From positions 62,001-126,000 of the forward strand of contig NZ_BONY01000008.1 in assembly GCF_016862955.1 (NCBI RefSeq): 64,000 nucleotides of DNA. Direction: 5' to 3'. This document shows positions 43,996 through 55,234 of this stretch, piece by piece. The notes under the pieces are model-generated. The model was not told where the DNA came from and searched no databases. It saw nothing but the letters and a program-made list of their open reading frames with translations. Position 1 is the stretch's first letter; the number at the start of each line of letters is the position of its first letter. The translations under genes were made by a program, and so were the position numbers. This stretch comes from Rhizocola hellebori. Its GTDB lineage: Bacteria; Actinomycetota; Actinomycetes; Mycobacteriales; Micromonosporaceae.

Positions 43996-44097
43996 CCTGA
44001 TGCCTTTCGTCCACTGGCGCCGGAGGAGTCCCGACGCCGTGGTGACCACCCAAACATCGCGGCCTCAGCCGGGCTTTCGGCCAGCTTTAGAGAATCC

Positions 44098-44664
44098 TTA
44101 GAAAACATCCCGCCGAGCCGGTCGGCGTCCCCGGTACCTGATGGTGGCGGCGATCAGCCCGAGCAGCACCGGGACGGCGATCACTGTGGGCAATGAGCCA
44201 CCGGGGTTGAGGGTTCGGCGTTCGGTGACGGTGACGTGGACCGGCGGGCTGACGATCAGCGGGCCGGTCCCGGCGGTGGCGGCGGCGTTGGGCAGCAGGA
44301 CGACGTAGACATCGAAACTGCCGGCGTTGACCGCGTGCAGGTCCCAGTCCAGAGGCACGCTGTCACCCGGTGCCATGGGCTCCACGGAGAGGCTGCGGTT
44401 GGCCGACCAGTCCTCGGGATCGACGTAAACGCCGCCGGTGAGGCTGGCGACGTTGAGATGAGCCAGTCGCGCACCGGCCGGGATAGGGCCGGTGTTGACG
44501 ACCTCCGACTGCAGTGAGAACTGCTGGCCGATGACGACGACGACCTCGGTCTGGTCGAAGCTCACCTCGATCGGCTCGGTGTCCGCCGCGTGCGCCGCCG
44601 TTCCCGGCAAGGCGGGACCGATCAGCACGATCCCAAGGGCGGCAAGCAAAGCCAGGGCTCTCAT
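44098..44664 (-). CDS. exported single-anchor protein, Ig-like domain
   Basis: The product has 188 residues from ATG 44664 (ATGA overlap with the permease). Signal peptide to ~26 (AAHAAD), then a beta-rich extracellular domain with EVSFDQTEVVVVIGQQFSLQ, VVNTGPIPAGARLAHLNVAS and PGDSVPLDWDL, resembling NEW3/CARDB-type Ig-like domains. A C-terminal membrane helix (~157-175) and a basic tail follow. It is the third gene of an ABC transporter operon and may be its surface partner. Confidence 0.75.
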   Translation of the reverse strand: MRALALLAALGIVLIGPALPGTAAHAADTEPIEVSFDQTEVVVVIGQQFSLQSEVVNTGPIPAGARLAHLNVASLTGGVYVDPEDWSANRSLSVEPMAPGDSVPLDWDLHAVNAGSFDVYVVLLPNAAATAGTGPLIVSPPVHVTVTERRTLNPGGSLPTVIAVPVLLGLIAATIRYRGRRPARRDVF

Positions 44665-45425
44665 CGGTGATCTCCTGCGACGAGGTGGACGATGCGCGGG
44701 GCGAGGATCATCAAGGTGGGAACGCCGACAAGCGCGACGGCCAGTGATGAAGCCAGGTAGGACAGATCGTGGGTCCAGCCGCGCCCGTTCACGACGACTG
44801 TCGTGAGGTAGTGCAGGGCGGCGGCGACGGGGTTGAGCCGATCGAGGAAAACGCCGAAAGCGCCATGGGGCGTAGGCAGTTGCGTGGGCGCGAAGAGTGC
44901 GAGGAGCAGGAACAGGCTGACCGACACGCTGACCTTGTTGGACTTGGACCGGATGCTGATCAGCAGCCCGACCGCGCTCAGTCCCACCGCCAGCAGCGTT
45001 CCCACCACCAGGCCGGTGACCATGGCCGGGACGAGCGCCGAGACGCCACGGCCCAGCGCCCACAGGTATGGCACGGCGACCGCGAAGGCGCCCAGCCACA
45101 GCGACACGGCGGCGGTCAGCTTGCCCAGCACGATCGCGCGCCGCGACACCGGCGCGAGCAGCAGGCTCTCCAGGGTGGCGCGTTCACGTTCGCCGCTGAT
45201 GGCATCGGCGCTGACCACCAACGTAACCAGGGCCCCCACCGCGACCGCGACCTGCAGGGTGAGGTTGACGGCCTCCCGCTGTTCCAGGTAGTTCAGGATC
45301 TGATTGGTGGCGGCTAGATAGGTGATCGCGCTGAGCAGGATGCTGAGCGCGAACATCAGGATCGGCCCTCGTCCGCCCAGCCACAGGTCGCGCCATTCCC
45401 GGGCGGTCACCACATACCAGCTCAT
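44661..45425 (-). CDS. ABC-2 type transporter permease
   Basis: The protein has 254 residues with six membrane segments. The N-terminal WRDLWLGGRGPILMFALSIL and the internal ISGERERATLESLLLAPVSR (a loop between helices 2 and 3) are diagnostic of ABC-2/NatB-like permeases. Starts overlap the ATPase stop by 4 bases. With that ATPase it forms an export or peptide-sensing pump. Substrate unknown. Confidence 0.9.
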   Translation of the reverse strand: MSWYVVTAREWRDLWLGGRGPILMFALSILLSAITYLAATNQILNYLEQREAVNLTLQVAVAVGALVTLVVSADAISGERERATLESLLLAPVSRRAIVLGKLTAAVSLWLGAFAVAVPYLWALGRGVSALVPAMVTGLVVGTLLAVGLSAVGLLISIRSKSNKVSVSVSLFLLLALFAPTQLPTPHGAFGVFLDRLNPVAAALHYLTTVVVNGRGWTHDLSYLASSLAVALVGVPTLMILAPRIVHLVAGDHR

Positions 45426-46378
45426 CGTGGCTCCTGACTGGTCATGGCGAGGAAGGCATCACTTAGCCGGGTGCCTTCGAGGTCGAACGACAGGACGGGG
45501 ATGGCGGCGTCGAGCACCGCGCGCAGAACGGCGTTGGTATCCGGAACATGCCCGTCGCCGCCCGGCGCGAGAGTTATCCGCAGCGTGTCGGCGGTGGTCT
45601 CGAGCTGCAGGCCGGGCGCTGACGCCAGCGACTCGGCCGCTCGCGCGATCATGTCGGAGGGAACGCGCAGCTGTGCCGTGGGCTGCGCGGCGACCGTACC
45701 GATGACCTCGGCAACCGTTCCGGCGGCCAGCACTGTCCCCTGCCGCAGGATCAGCACGCTGGTACACACGTCCTCGACCTCGGTCAGGGCATGGGTGGAC
45801 AGCACGACGGCCGCGCCCCTGCGCTGCGCGATGTCGCAGATGATGCCAAGGACCTGGCGTTGCCCGGCCGGGTCCAGTCCCAGCGTGGGCTCGTCGAAGA
45901 ACACCACGGCAGGATCGTTGACCAGGGCGCGGGCGATGCCCAGACGCTGGCGCATCCCTCGGCTGTAGGTCGCGATCGCCGATGAAGCCCGGTCGGCCAG
46001 CCCCACCTCGGCGAGCAATCTTTCAGTGGTACCGGCCGCGTCCGTCCGGTTGAGACCGAACAGACGCGCGTGATAGAGCAGGTACTCGCTGCCGCTGTGA
46101 TGCTCCGGGTAGCCCGCGCTCTCGGGCAGCACGCCTATCCGGCGACGGATGTCGTTGGGCTTGCCGCAGTCGACACCGGCGACGCGAAACTGCCCGCTGC
46201 TCGGCGTGAGCATCGTGGTCAGCAGGCGGATGGCCGTGGTCTTGCCCGCGCCGTTAGGCCCCAGCAGACCCAGCACCTCACCGCGGCTCACGCTGAAGCT
46301 CACCTCGTCGACAGCGGTTCGCCCGCCGTAGCGCTTGGTCAGCCCGACAGCCTCCACGGCTGGACCTCGAAATTCCAT
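45422..46378 (-). CDS. ABC transporter ATP-binding protein (ABC-2 partner)
   Basis: The product has 318 residues from ATG 46378. Walker A GPNGAGKTT (~42), signature YSRGMRQRLGIARAL (variant SRGMRQR), Walker B VVFFDEPTLGLD, and STHAL. The ~90-residue C-terminal extension is typical of DrrA/NatA-type ATPases. First gene of the operon, 117 bases from a divergent sensor kinase that probably regulates it. Confidence 0.93.
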   Translation of the reverse strand: MEFRGPAVEAVGLTKRYGGRTAVDEVSFSVSRGEVLGLLGPNGAGKTTAIRLLTTMLTPSSGQFRVAGVDCGKPNDIRRRIGVLPESAGYPEHHSGSEYLLYHARLFGLNRTDAAGTTERLLAEVGLADRASSAIATYSRGMRQRLGIARALVNDPAVVFFDEPTLGLDPAGQRQVLGIICDIAQRRGAAVVLSTHALTEVEDVCTSVLILRQGTVLAAGTVAEVIGTVAAQPTAQLRVPSDMIARAAESLASAPGLQLETTADTLRITLAPGGDGHVPDTNAVLRAVLDAAIPVLSFDLEGTRLSDAFLAMTSQEPR

Positions 46379-46495
46379 GCCCTGCACTGTGTACGGCGCC
46401 AGCTGAACGCAGGCTGAAGGACGTCCTCTCAGCACAATCTCAGGTGCGGCTTGGCAACGTGGCCAGGTGCCCGTGGTGAGACTTAGGCTTCGGCC

Positions 46496-47923
46496 ATGAG
46501 CCGTGCCCGCGACCTGCTGTCGCGATGGGGTGTGGGTGGGATCCGGCTGCGGTCGGCGCTGGCCGCCGCCGCGGTCGTGAGCGCCGCTGCCGCGCTGGCA
46601 GGCGTGCTGATGGTCTACAGCGCCAGGTCGAGCCTCACCGCCAACATCGACGCTACCGCGTCTCAGCGCTCGGGTCAGGTGGCCGCGGCGATCACCTCGG
46701 GCGACGAGGCGCGCCTGGCGCAGACGTTGCGCCCGGCGGCCGGAGACCAGACCATCGTGCAAGTGCTCGACCAGTCCGGGCAGGTGGTAGCTTGCTCGCC
46801 CGCGATAACGGGCCTTCCGCCGATCACCGATCTGCGCCCCGCGGCCGGGCAAACCCTTTGGCAGCAAGGACTTCTGCCCAGCGGCGACGATCCGTTCCGG
46901 ATCGTGGCCACCTCGGTGCCGGCCGGCGCGGGCAGCCGCATTGTCGTGGTGGGCCAGTCGCTGCAGCCGGTCGAGGAGAGCCTGGAGGTCGTCACCGACT
47001 CCTTTCTGGCCGGGATTCCGTTGCTGGCCTTGGCTGTCGGGCTGGCGACCTTCGTGTTCGTGAGCCGCTCGCTGCGTGCGGTGGAGGCCATCCGCGGCCG
47101 CGTCGCCACCATCACCGCCCGGGACCTGCGGGCCCGGGTTCCGGTGCCGCGTGCCCGCGACGAGGTCGCGGCGCTGGCCGAGACGATGAACGCGATGCTC
47201 GACCGCCTGCAGGCGGCCTCCGACACCCAGCGGCGCTTTGTCGCCGACGCCAGCCACGAGCTGCGCAGCCCGCTCACCACCTTGCAGGTCGGGCTGGACG
47301 TGCTGGCCGCGGGCGACGAGCCGCCACCCGGGGTGCAGCGCCTGCGAATCGAAACCGGCCGCCTCGGCCGGCTCGTGGCGGATCTGCTGCTGCTCGCCCG
47401 CGCCGACGAGCATGGGCTGCGGCCGCGCGACGCCGACGTGGACCTCGACGACATCGCGTATTCCCATCGGGAACGGCTTCACCGCCAGTACCCACATCTG
47501 TTGGTAGAAGCGCACATTGCTGCAGTGCGGGTGCCCGGTGACGCCCACCAGCTCGAGCGGGCCGTGGGCAACCTCTGCGACAACGCGGCGCAGCATGCCC
47601 GAACCCTGGTCACCGTGGAGGTCTGGCAGGAACAGTCGACCGCGCACCTGATCGTGGCCGACGACGGCCCCGGAATCGACCCGGCCGACCGCGAGCGCGT
47701 GTTCGGCCGGTTCGTGCGCCTGGATACCAGCCGCAGCCGTAATGTCGGCGGCTCCGGCCTCGGCCTGGCCATCACCCGCGAGATCGCACGCGGACACCAC
47801 GGCACCATCGCAGTCGAGACCTCGCCCGGCGGGGGCGCGGCATTGCACCTTCGGCTACCGACCATCGGCCACGACGGGCACCGCAGAGGAGGCGAAGATG
47901 CGCATCCTCATGGTGGAAGATGA
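46496..47923 (+). CDS. sensor histidine kinase
   Basis: The protein has 475 residues. Two membrane helices (~22-43 and ~170-190) border an extracellular ~125-residue sensor. HAMP, phospho-acceptor FVADASHELRSPLTTL (His ~254), N-box AVGNLCDNAAQHA, DDGPGIDPADRERVF and GGSGLGLAITREIARGHHG are all intact. Its end overlaps the response regulator start by 26 bases. Confidence 0.93.
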   Translation: MSRARDLLSRWGVGGIRLRSALAAAAVVSAAAALAGVLMVYSARSSLTANIDATASQRSGQVAAAITSGDEARLAQTLRPAAGDQTIVQVLDQSGQVVACSPAITGLPPITDLRPAAGQTLWQQGLLPSGDDPFRIVATSVPAGAGSRIVVVGQSLQPVEESLEVVTDSFLAGIPLLALAVGLATFVFVSRSLRAVEAIRGRVATITARDLRARVPVPRARDEVAALAETMNAMLDRLQAASDTQRRFVADASHELRSPLTTLQVGLDVLAAGDEPPPGVQRLRIETGRLGRLVADLLLLARADEHGLRPRDADVDLDDIAYSHRERLHRQYPHLLVEAHIAAVRVPGDAHQLERAVGNLCDNAAQHARTLVTVEVWQEQSTAHLIVADDGPGIDPADRERVFGRFVRLDTSRSRNVGGSGLGLAITREIARGHHGTIAVETSPGGGAALHLRLPTIGHDGHRRGGEDAHPHGGR

Positions 47924-48575
47924 GGTGAGCCTCGCCGAGACCATCCGCGAAGGCTTGGTGGGGCAGGGTTTCGCCGTCGACATCATGCACAGCGGCCCGG
48001 ACGGGCTGTGGGCGGCGACCGAGCATCCCTATGACGTCATCGTGCTCGACATCATGCTGCCCGGGCTCAGCGGCTACGAGGTGTGCCGCCGGCTGCGGGC
48101 ACGCGAGGTGTGGACGCCGATCCTGATGCTGACGGCCAAGGACGGCGAGTACGACCAGGCCGACGCGCTCGACCTGGGCGCCGACGACTATCTGACCAAA
48201 CCGTTTTCGTTCGTGGTGCTGCTGGCGCGGATCCGGGCGCTGACCCGCCGCGGCACCCGCGCCCGTCCCACCGTCCTGAGCGCCGGGGACCTTTCCCTGG
48301 ACCCGGCCCGGCGCAAAGTGACCCGCGCGGGGCACGAGATCGCTTTGACCGCAAGGGAATTCGCCTTGCTGGAGTTCCTCATGCGCCACCCCGGAGACGT
48401 CATGTCCAAACGCGCGATCATCGACAACGTGTGGGACATGAACTTCGACAGCGACGACAACATCGTCGAGGTTTATGTGCGTTACCTGCGCAAGAAAGTC
48501 GACCAGCCCTTCGGCCGGGCAAGCATCCAGACCATCCGCGGCGCGGGCTACCGGATGGCGCCCGACGGCGGATAG
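47898..48575 (+). CDS. OmpR-family response regulator
   Basis: The product has 225 residues from ATG 47898 (AGGAGG upstream inside the kinase gene). The receiver has VEDE, VIVLDIMLPGLSG (phospho-Asp), LMLTAKDG and LTKPFSF. The winged helix has LTAREFALLEFLMRHPG and IQTIRGAGYRM. With the kinase it forms a pair divergent from the ABC-2 operon, a common control arrangement. Confidence 0.95.
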   Translation: MRILMVEDEVSLAETIREGLVGQGFAVDIMHSGPDGLWAATEHPYDVIVLDIMLPGLSGYEVCRRLRAREVWTPILMLTAKDGEYDQADALDLGADDYLTKPFSFVVLLARIRALTRRGTRARPTVLSAGDLSLDPARRKVTRAGHEIALTAREFALLEFLMRHPGDVMSKRAIIDNVWDMNFDSDDNIVEVYVRYLRKKVDQPFGRASIQTIRGAGYRMAPDGG

Positions 48576-48877
48576 GCGCCCAAGACAGGGCGTGCGGTGT
48601 GATCGGCCAGGCAGCAACCCGTATTTTGGCCGCGATCAGGCGTACAGTGAAGATGTTGCCTCAGCCCCCGGCGGTGCTTTCCAATCCGTTTCTTGCGATC
48701 GCCGGCCGGGCGCGATGCGGCTGAGCCCGTTGCCCAACGCCGACTGGATCTTGAGGCGTGCCGCCGTGGCCCTGACGTTCCATGCTGCTGTCTCATGTGG
48801 ACAGTGGTCGAATTTGGCTTTGCCACGGCTGGGTGATCGGTCTGGGTGGTGCCGGTTACCGGCGAGGAGAACAGCGC
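48576..48877. other. intergenic region, no gene supported
   Basis: About 300 bases between the response regulator and the oxidoreductase. No frame has a ribosome site. The oxidoreductase promoter must lie here, but no clear motif stands out. Confidence 0.5.
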
Positions 48878-49849
48878 ATGAAGGCTATCGTTCACGACAG
48901 CTATGGTTCTGCGGAGGTTCTGCAGTTCCGCGACGTTGGCAAGCCCGAGGTCGCCGAGGGACAGGTCCTGGTTCGGGTGCATGCGGCCGGGGTGGATCGA
49001 GGCGTCTGGCACATCATGACGGGCCTGCCCTACCCCATCCGGCTGGCGGGTTATGGGCTACGGACGCCTAAGAATCCCGTTCTCGGCAGCGACATCGCCG
49101 GCGTGGTGGAGGCGGTGGGCGACGGGGTGACGCGTTTCGTACCCGGCGATGAGGTGTTTGGCATCGGCAAGGGCAGTTATGCCGAGTATGCGCTTGCCAG
49201 CGAGGACAAGCTGGCGCACAAGCCGGCAAACCTCAGCTTCGAACAGGCGGCAGGGGTCCCCATCTCCGGGCTGACCGCGCTGCAGGGTTTGCGTGACCAC
49301 GGCCAGATCAAACCGGGTCAGCACGTTCTGGTCATCGGGGCGTCAGGCGGTGTCGGAACCTTTGCGGTGCAATTGGCCAAGGCGTTCGGCGCGGAAGTCA
49401 CCGCGGTGTGCAGCACATCGAAGGTGGAGATGGTGCGCGCCCTGGGCGCAGACCACGTCATCGACTACAAGGGTGCGGATTTCTCCGACGGCAGCCAGCG
49501 CTATGACCTCATCCTCGATATCGGCGGGAACGCTTCGTTGTCACGGCTGCGCCGCGCGCTCAAGGCCGAAGGAACGCTCGTCATCGCCGGAGGCGAGACC
49601 GGTGGGCGCTGGCTCGGGGGTTACGACCGGCAGATGCGCGCGGGAATGCTGTCGCGCTTCGTTGGCCAGAATCTGAAGACCTACATCTGCCGGGAAAACT
49701 ACGAGGATTTGCTGGTCCTCAAGGAACTCATCGAAGCGGGGAAGGTCACCCCGGCCATCGACCGGATCTACTCGCTGGATCAGACTTGCTTTGCCTTCCA
49801 GTACCTGGGTGAGGGAAAGGCCCGCGGGAAGATCATTATCACGATCTGA
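48878..49849 (+). CDS. zinc-independent medium-chain oxidoreductase (quinone reductase-like)
   Basis: The product has 323 residues from ATG 48878 (GAGGAG upstream). GroES-like N-terminal half (KPEVAEGQVLVRVHAAGVDRG, split here; PVLGSDIAGVVEAVG) and Rossmann half with VLVIGASGGVGTFAVQLAKAFG, the NADPH-binding A/G-x-x-G-G-V-G. The structural-zinc Cys cluster is absent, which places it with quinone oxidoreductase-like enzymes. Substrate unknown. Convergent with groEL. Confidence 0.9.
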   Translation: MKAIVHDSYGSAEVLQFRDVGKPEVAEGQVLVRVHAAGVDRGVWHIMTGLPYPIRLAGYGLRTPKNPVLGSDIAGVVEAVGDGVTRFVPGDEVFGIGKGSYAEYALASEDKLAHKPANLSFEQAAGVPISGLTALQGLRDHGQIKPGQHVLVIGASGGVGTFAVQLAKAFGAEVTAVCSTSKVEMVRALGADHVIDYKGADFSDGSQRYDLILDIGGNASLSRLRRALKAEGTLVIAGGETGGRWLGGYDRQMRAGMLSRFVGQNLKTYICRENYEDLLVLKELIEAGKVTPAIDRIYSLDQTCFAFQYLGEGKARGKIIITI

Positions 49850-49870
49850 CCTCCGCGCGGGCCCGCGGGT

Positions 49871-51634
<1,764 letters not shown>

Positions 51635-51651
51635 TTAGGACGCAGCGCACG

Positions 51652-52029
51652 CTATTGCTGAACGCTGACCTTGTCCTGGTCGGCCGCCTCGTCAGTGGCT
51701 GCCCGATGGGCGGCAAGATCTGACGTCACCGTGTCGTGCTTGCGCTGCAGGTCCCGCATCTCCTGCCGATGGTCGTTGAGCTTATGACGCCCGGCCGACC
51801 GACGGCGTGCGTTGCGGGCCAGCCCGCTGAAAACCATCATGATGCCGATCAGGACCAGGGCACCTGCCGCGACACCGCCGAGGAACATCTGGCCGACGGT
51901 CGCATTGATCTGATTGCCGAACAATTCGATGGCACCTGCCGGTGCGGTGAAGGTGCCGTCGTTCGCCAGGATGATGGCGAGCGAAAGTCCAGCCGCGCCA
52001 ACGAGCAGAAGTAGCCCAAGGAAGATCAT
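51652..52029 (-). CDS. small two-helix membrane protein with coiled tail
   Basis: The product has 125 residues from ATG 52029 (GGAGGCG upstream). Two membrane helices (~2-24 and ~47-68) are followed by a basic stretch (ARNARRRSAGRHK) and a charged coiled tail to the end. The basic residues after helix two place the tail in the cytoplasm. No family recognised. It precedes groEL on the same strand by about 210 bases, with the CIRCE site in between. Confidence 0.75.
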   Translation of the reverse strand: MIFLGLLLLVGAAGLSLAIILANDGTFTAPAGAIELFGNQINATVGQMFLGGVAAGALVLIGIMMVFSGLARNARRRSAGRHKLNDHRQEMRDLQRKHDTVTSDLAAHRAATDEAADQDKVSVQQ

Positions 52030-52098
52030 CAATTCGCCTCCGACCCGCCGAAGCGGGCGATAATTGTGCTTGTTCCTTCTGGGTACCCAACGCGGCCC

Positions 52099-52521
52099 TT
52101 ACGTAACAAGCCTGACGTTGTCATGCCCGTCCAGCATCGTTGCCAGCTCTAGGCACGTCCATTGGTCATGCGCGGCGAGCAGCTCGGTCCAGAATGCGGA
52201 GCCGCCCGGCGGTGGGATCGAGGTTTCGATCAGCTCCAAGGCAACGCGGCGCTCCTCGGCCAGCCGGCTGGCGATCGCCGCGATCCACTCGGGCACGTCG
52301 TGCGGTGCCGTACCGCAGCGGAAGTCGAAGGAGCACATCCGCCACACCTCGCAGAACGTGGCACGAACCACATGCATTGACTGCACTGGATCGGGCAGGC
52401 CAACCTGTACGGCGGCCAGCGTGTCTGGTGCATATGCGGCGTATAGCCGCCGGAACGCCGCATGGTCGCCGGCACCCACCTGGGTAGCGAGGTTCTGCAC
52501 GGTCTGGGTCGTTCTGCGCAT
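52099..52521 (-). CDS. sigma-70 region 2-like protein lacking region 4
   Basis: The product has 140 residues from ATG 52521 (GGGAG 6 bases upstream). VGAGDHAAFRRLYAAYAPDTL resembles the start of ECF sigma region 2, followed by RATFCEVWRM and ASRLAEERRVALELI. The protein ends without a region 4 helix-turn-helix, so it cannot be an ordinary sigma factor. It may be a relic or a regulator. The next gene upstream is divergent. Confidence 0.6.
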   Translation of the reverse strand: MRRTTQTVQNLATQVGAGDHAAFRRLYAAYAPDTLAAVQVGLPDPVQSMHVVRATFCEVWRMCSFDFRCGTAPHDVPEWIAAIASRLAEERRVALELIETSIPPPGGSAFWTELLAAHDQWTCLELATMLDGHDNVRLVT

Positions 52522-52725
52522 GTGCACTCCCTAGAAACACTTGGATTCCAGGCGCACCGCCGGGGGCCAGAGCAGCTCGCAGGCCCTAAGGTTAGCGGCC
52601 GGCTGGACGTGAAAGTGGCACGGCGGTCATTGAATTGGCCGGTTGGGCGACCTCGGCAGGGACGCCGTCACAGGTTGGCATGCTGCAAGCTGTCTGAAAC
52701 ACGTGGCCTGGGGCACGCCATCGGT

Positions 52726-52974
52726 ATGGGTATTGGTGTAGGCATATTCCTGATCGCGTTCGGCGCGATTCTGACTTTCGCTGTCGACTGGACCGTCGGT
52801 GGGCTGGACCTCAAGGCTGTCGGCTGGGTTCTCATGGCTGCCGGTGTCGGCGGGCTGATCCTGTTCTTCTACTTCTGGAATCGCCGCCGGGCCCCCGCCC
52901 TCGCGCGGCAGACTCAGGTGCGCGAAGTTTCCCGCACCTACGACGACTCGACCCCGCCACCACCGCCGCGCTGA
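52726..52974 (+). CDS. DUF6458-like small membrane protein
   Basis: The protein has 82 residues. MGIGVGIFLIAFGAILTFAV is followed by VDWTVGGLDLKAVGWVLMAAG-like sequence and a second membrane helix, then a basic, Pro-rich tail. This two-helix pattern is typical of a short actinobacterial family of unknown function (DUF6458). Confidence 0.8.
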   Translation: MGIGVGIFLIAFGAILTFAVDWTVGGLDLKAVGWVLMAAGVGGLILFFYFWNRRRAPALARQTQVREVSRTYDDSTPPPPPR

Positions 52975-53011
52975 CATTGTCGTCAGCGCTTGCGCCTCTG
53001 AGTTGAGGCGA

Positions 53012-53046
53012 ACGATGCCCGGCCGGCTGTGCTCGCCGGGCATCGT
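53012..53046. terminator. 12-bp perfect hairpin between convergent genes
   Basis: ACGATGCCCGGC (53012-53023) pairs exactly with GCCGGGCATCGT (53035-53046). It sits between the DUF6458-like and sigma factor stops and could end both transcripts. Confidence 0.75.
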
Positions 53047-53053
53047 GGTCTGA

Positions 53054-53794
53054 TCAGTGCGGCAGCATGGCGATGCGCAACTGGTCGATGGATCGGGCCA
53101 GCAGCCGGGAGACCTGCATCTGCGAGATGCCGAGTCTTTTGGCGATTTCGTTTTGGCTCAGGTCTGCGGAGAAGCGAAGGCGCAGAACGTCTTGCTCACG
53201 CCGCGGCAGCACGGCCATATGCACGCCGAGCAAGAGCCGGTCGGGTACCGACTCGATGCGCTCGTCGAGGCCCCCGATGAGCAGTCCCGGCTCGGTGTTC
53301 TCGGAATCGCCGACAGGGCTGTTCAGTGACCTGGTGCTGTAGGCCAGGCCGCCTTGTACGCCCTCTCGCGCGTCCACTTCCGACAGGTGAAGATGCGCGG
53401 CCAGGTCGGTTACCGTCGGATGCCGGCCCAGCAGCTGGGTCAGTGCTGGGATGGCGTGGCTTGTCTGCAGGTGCAGTTCCTGCGTCCGCCTGGCGACGCG
53501 CAGACTCCAGCCGTTGTCACGGAAGTGTTTTTTGACACCGCCGGCGATGCACGGATAGGCGTATTGGGCAAAGGCAACACCGCGCGCGGGGTCGAATTTG
53601 GACGCTGCTTTGACCAGTTCGAGCAGGGCGACCTGGATCAGATCGTCGAGGTCTTCACCTCGCCCGCCGAAGCTGCGCGCGACTCGGGTAGCCATGGGAA
53701 TGTGCGAGGCGATGAGGTCCTGGCGTCGCTGAGCGCTGCCCATGTCGGGCCCGCAGTGCAGCGGTGGGCTTGTTGCCACCGACGGCAGGGACAT
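53054..53794 (-). CDS. SigB/SigF/SigG-family RNA polymerase sigma factor
   Basis: The product has 246 residues from ATG 53794; ATG 53743 (MGSAQRRQ) is an alternative. Region 2 has LDDLIQVALLELVKAASKFDP and FAQYAYPCIAGGVKKHFRD. Region 3 follows with HPTVTDLAAHLHLSEVD. Region 4 has LPRREQDVLRLRF and LSQNEIAKRLGISQMQVSRLLAR. The family directs stress and development regulons in actinomycetes. No anti-sigma (RsbW-like) partner adjoins it, which is unusual. Confidence 0.92.
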   Translation of the reverse strand: MSLPSVATSPPLHCGPDMGSAQRRQDLIASHIPMATRVARSFGGRGEDLDDLIQVALLELVKAASKFDPARGVAFAQYAYPCIAGGVKKHFRDNGWSLRVARRTQELHLQTSHAIPALTQLLGRHPTVTDLAAHLHLSEVDAREGVQGGLAYSTRSLNSPVGDSENTEPGLLIGGLDERIESVPDRLLLGVHMAVLPRREQDVLRLRFSADLSQNEIAKRLGISQMQVSRLLARSIDQLRIAMLPH

Positions 53795-53961
53795 CGCCCT
53801 GATACCGGGCAGGGGGCGGCGTTGTTGCAGGGTTGAGCTGGTTGGACCCACGATCTTCTCCCTCAAGGGGCACACGGGCAAAGGGTGCCGCCAGGGTCCG
53901 GAGCGGCTGCCGTGTCCTGTCCAGAGTACGCCTGATCGCGAGGTATAGGCGCTGTCGTATG

Positions 53962-55200
53962 TCAAGGGTTGGCGTCGGCTCTGATGATGACCGAGTCGGG
54001 GGGTGGCTGGGGACGCTGCTGGCCGAGATGGCGGACAGCGGTATTGAGGGCGGCGACTATGGGTACCGCGATGAGGGCACCGATGATCCCGGCCACGACT
54101 ATCCCGGTGGCGATCGCCACGATGACGGCGAGCGGATGGACGGACACCGCGCGTCCCATGATAAGTGGCTGCAGGACATGGGATTCGGTTTGCTGTACAA
54201 CGATGACCGCGGCCAGCACTAGCAGCGCTGTGAGTGTGCCCTCGTCCACCAGTGCCACCAGCACGGCCACCACGCCGGACAGGGTTGCCCCCACGATCGG
54301 TATGAATGAGGCCAGAAATACCAGTGCCGCGAGCGGGAAGGCGAACTCGACCCGCAACAGCACCAGCGCCAGGCCTATGCCGACTGCGTCGATGAAGGCC
54401 ACCAGGACGGTGGCTCGCACGTAGGCCACCAGCGTGAGCCATGCGGCGTGGCCTGCGTCGCTGGCCCTCCGGCGAGCCGGCCGCGGCAGGATCAGGGTGG
54501 TGAACCGCCACAGGCGCCGGCCGTCGCGTAGGAAGAAGAAGGTGACGAACAGGATGAGCAGACCGGAGGCGACCGCCTCGACCCCTGCCGTGGCTGTGGC
54601 CAGGGCGCCGCTGGTCAGGGACTGCCGGTTCTCCTCCAGCCAGGCGCGGGCGGCGGCGAGGGCATCATCGAGCTGGGTGGTCGACAGGTTCATCGGGCCG
54701 TCGCGCAGCCATCGCTGAATCTCCTCGACTCCGGTAGCCGCCTTCTCCGCCAGCGCCGGGCCGCCGTCTATGAACTGGGTGATCACCAACGTCAGCGTGC
54801 CGAGGACCACAAGGAGACCGCCGATCAGCACGATCGCCGCGGCAAGCGAAGCCGGCATTCGCATCCGCGTCCGCAGGAAGCCCACCGCCGGTGCCAGCAG
54901 CGCGGACAGCAGCAGGGCAATCGCCAGTGGGATGAGGACTTGAGATAGCCGGCTGACCATCCACAGCGCAACGTAGCCCGCAGCGGCCAGCACAAGAAAG
55001 CGCCAAGCCCACGCCGCGGAGACTCGCAAGCCGTATGGAACGTGGGCATCTGCGTCGATGGTGGGCTCCTCCTGCACGAGGTCGTCGGCAACGCCGGCGT
55101 CAACCTCATCCTGGTGGGCCTTGCGCGCAGCGCGGATCCGTTCCCGCGCCGCGTCTGCCGCACGGCGCAGCCTTCCACGTTCCGCTTCAGACTCGGCCAA
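53962..55200 (-). CDS. AI-2E family transporter
   Basis: The protein has 412 residues. A charged ~50-residue N-terminus is followed by eight or so membrane helices. FLRTRMRMPASLAAAIVLIGG, FVTFFFLRDGRRLWRFT and PIVGATLSGVVAVLVAL match the AI-2E permease family (TqsA/YdiK). Members export signalling compounds or ions; the name should not be taken as proof of autoinducer transport. Confidence 0.9.
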   Translation of the reverse strand: MAESEAERGRLRRAADAARERIRAARKAHQDEVDAGVADDLVQEEPTIDADAHVPYGLRVSAAWAWRFLVLAAAGYVALWMVSRLSQVLIPLAIALLLSALLAPAVGFLRTRMRMPASLAAAIVLIGGLLVVLGTLTLVITQFIDGGPALAEKAATGVEEIQRWLRDGPMNLSTTQLDDALAAARAWLEENRQSLTSGALATATAGVEAVASGLLILFVTFFFLRDGRRLWRFTTLILPRPARRRASDAGHAAWLTLVAYVRATVLVAFIDAVGIGLALVLLRVEFAFPLAALVFLASFIPIVGATLSGVVAVLVALVDEGTLTALLVLAAVIVVQQTESHVLQPLIMGRAVSVHPLAVIVAIATGIVVAGIIGALIAVPIVAALNTAVRHLGQQRPQPPPDSVIIRADANP

Positions 55201-55234
55201 TGGTCCTCCGCTCGTAGGTAGATTGCGTCCCGGT

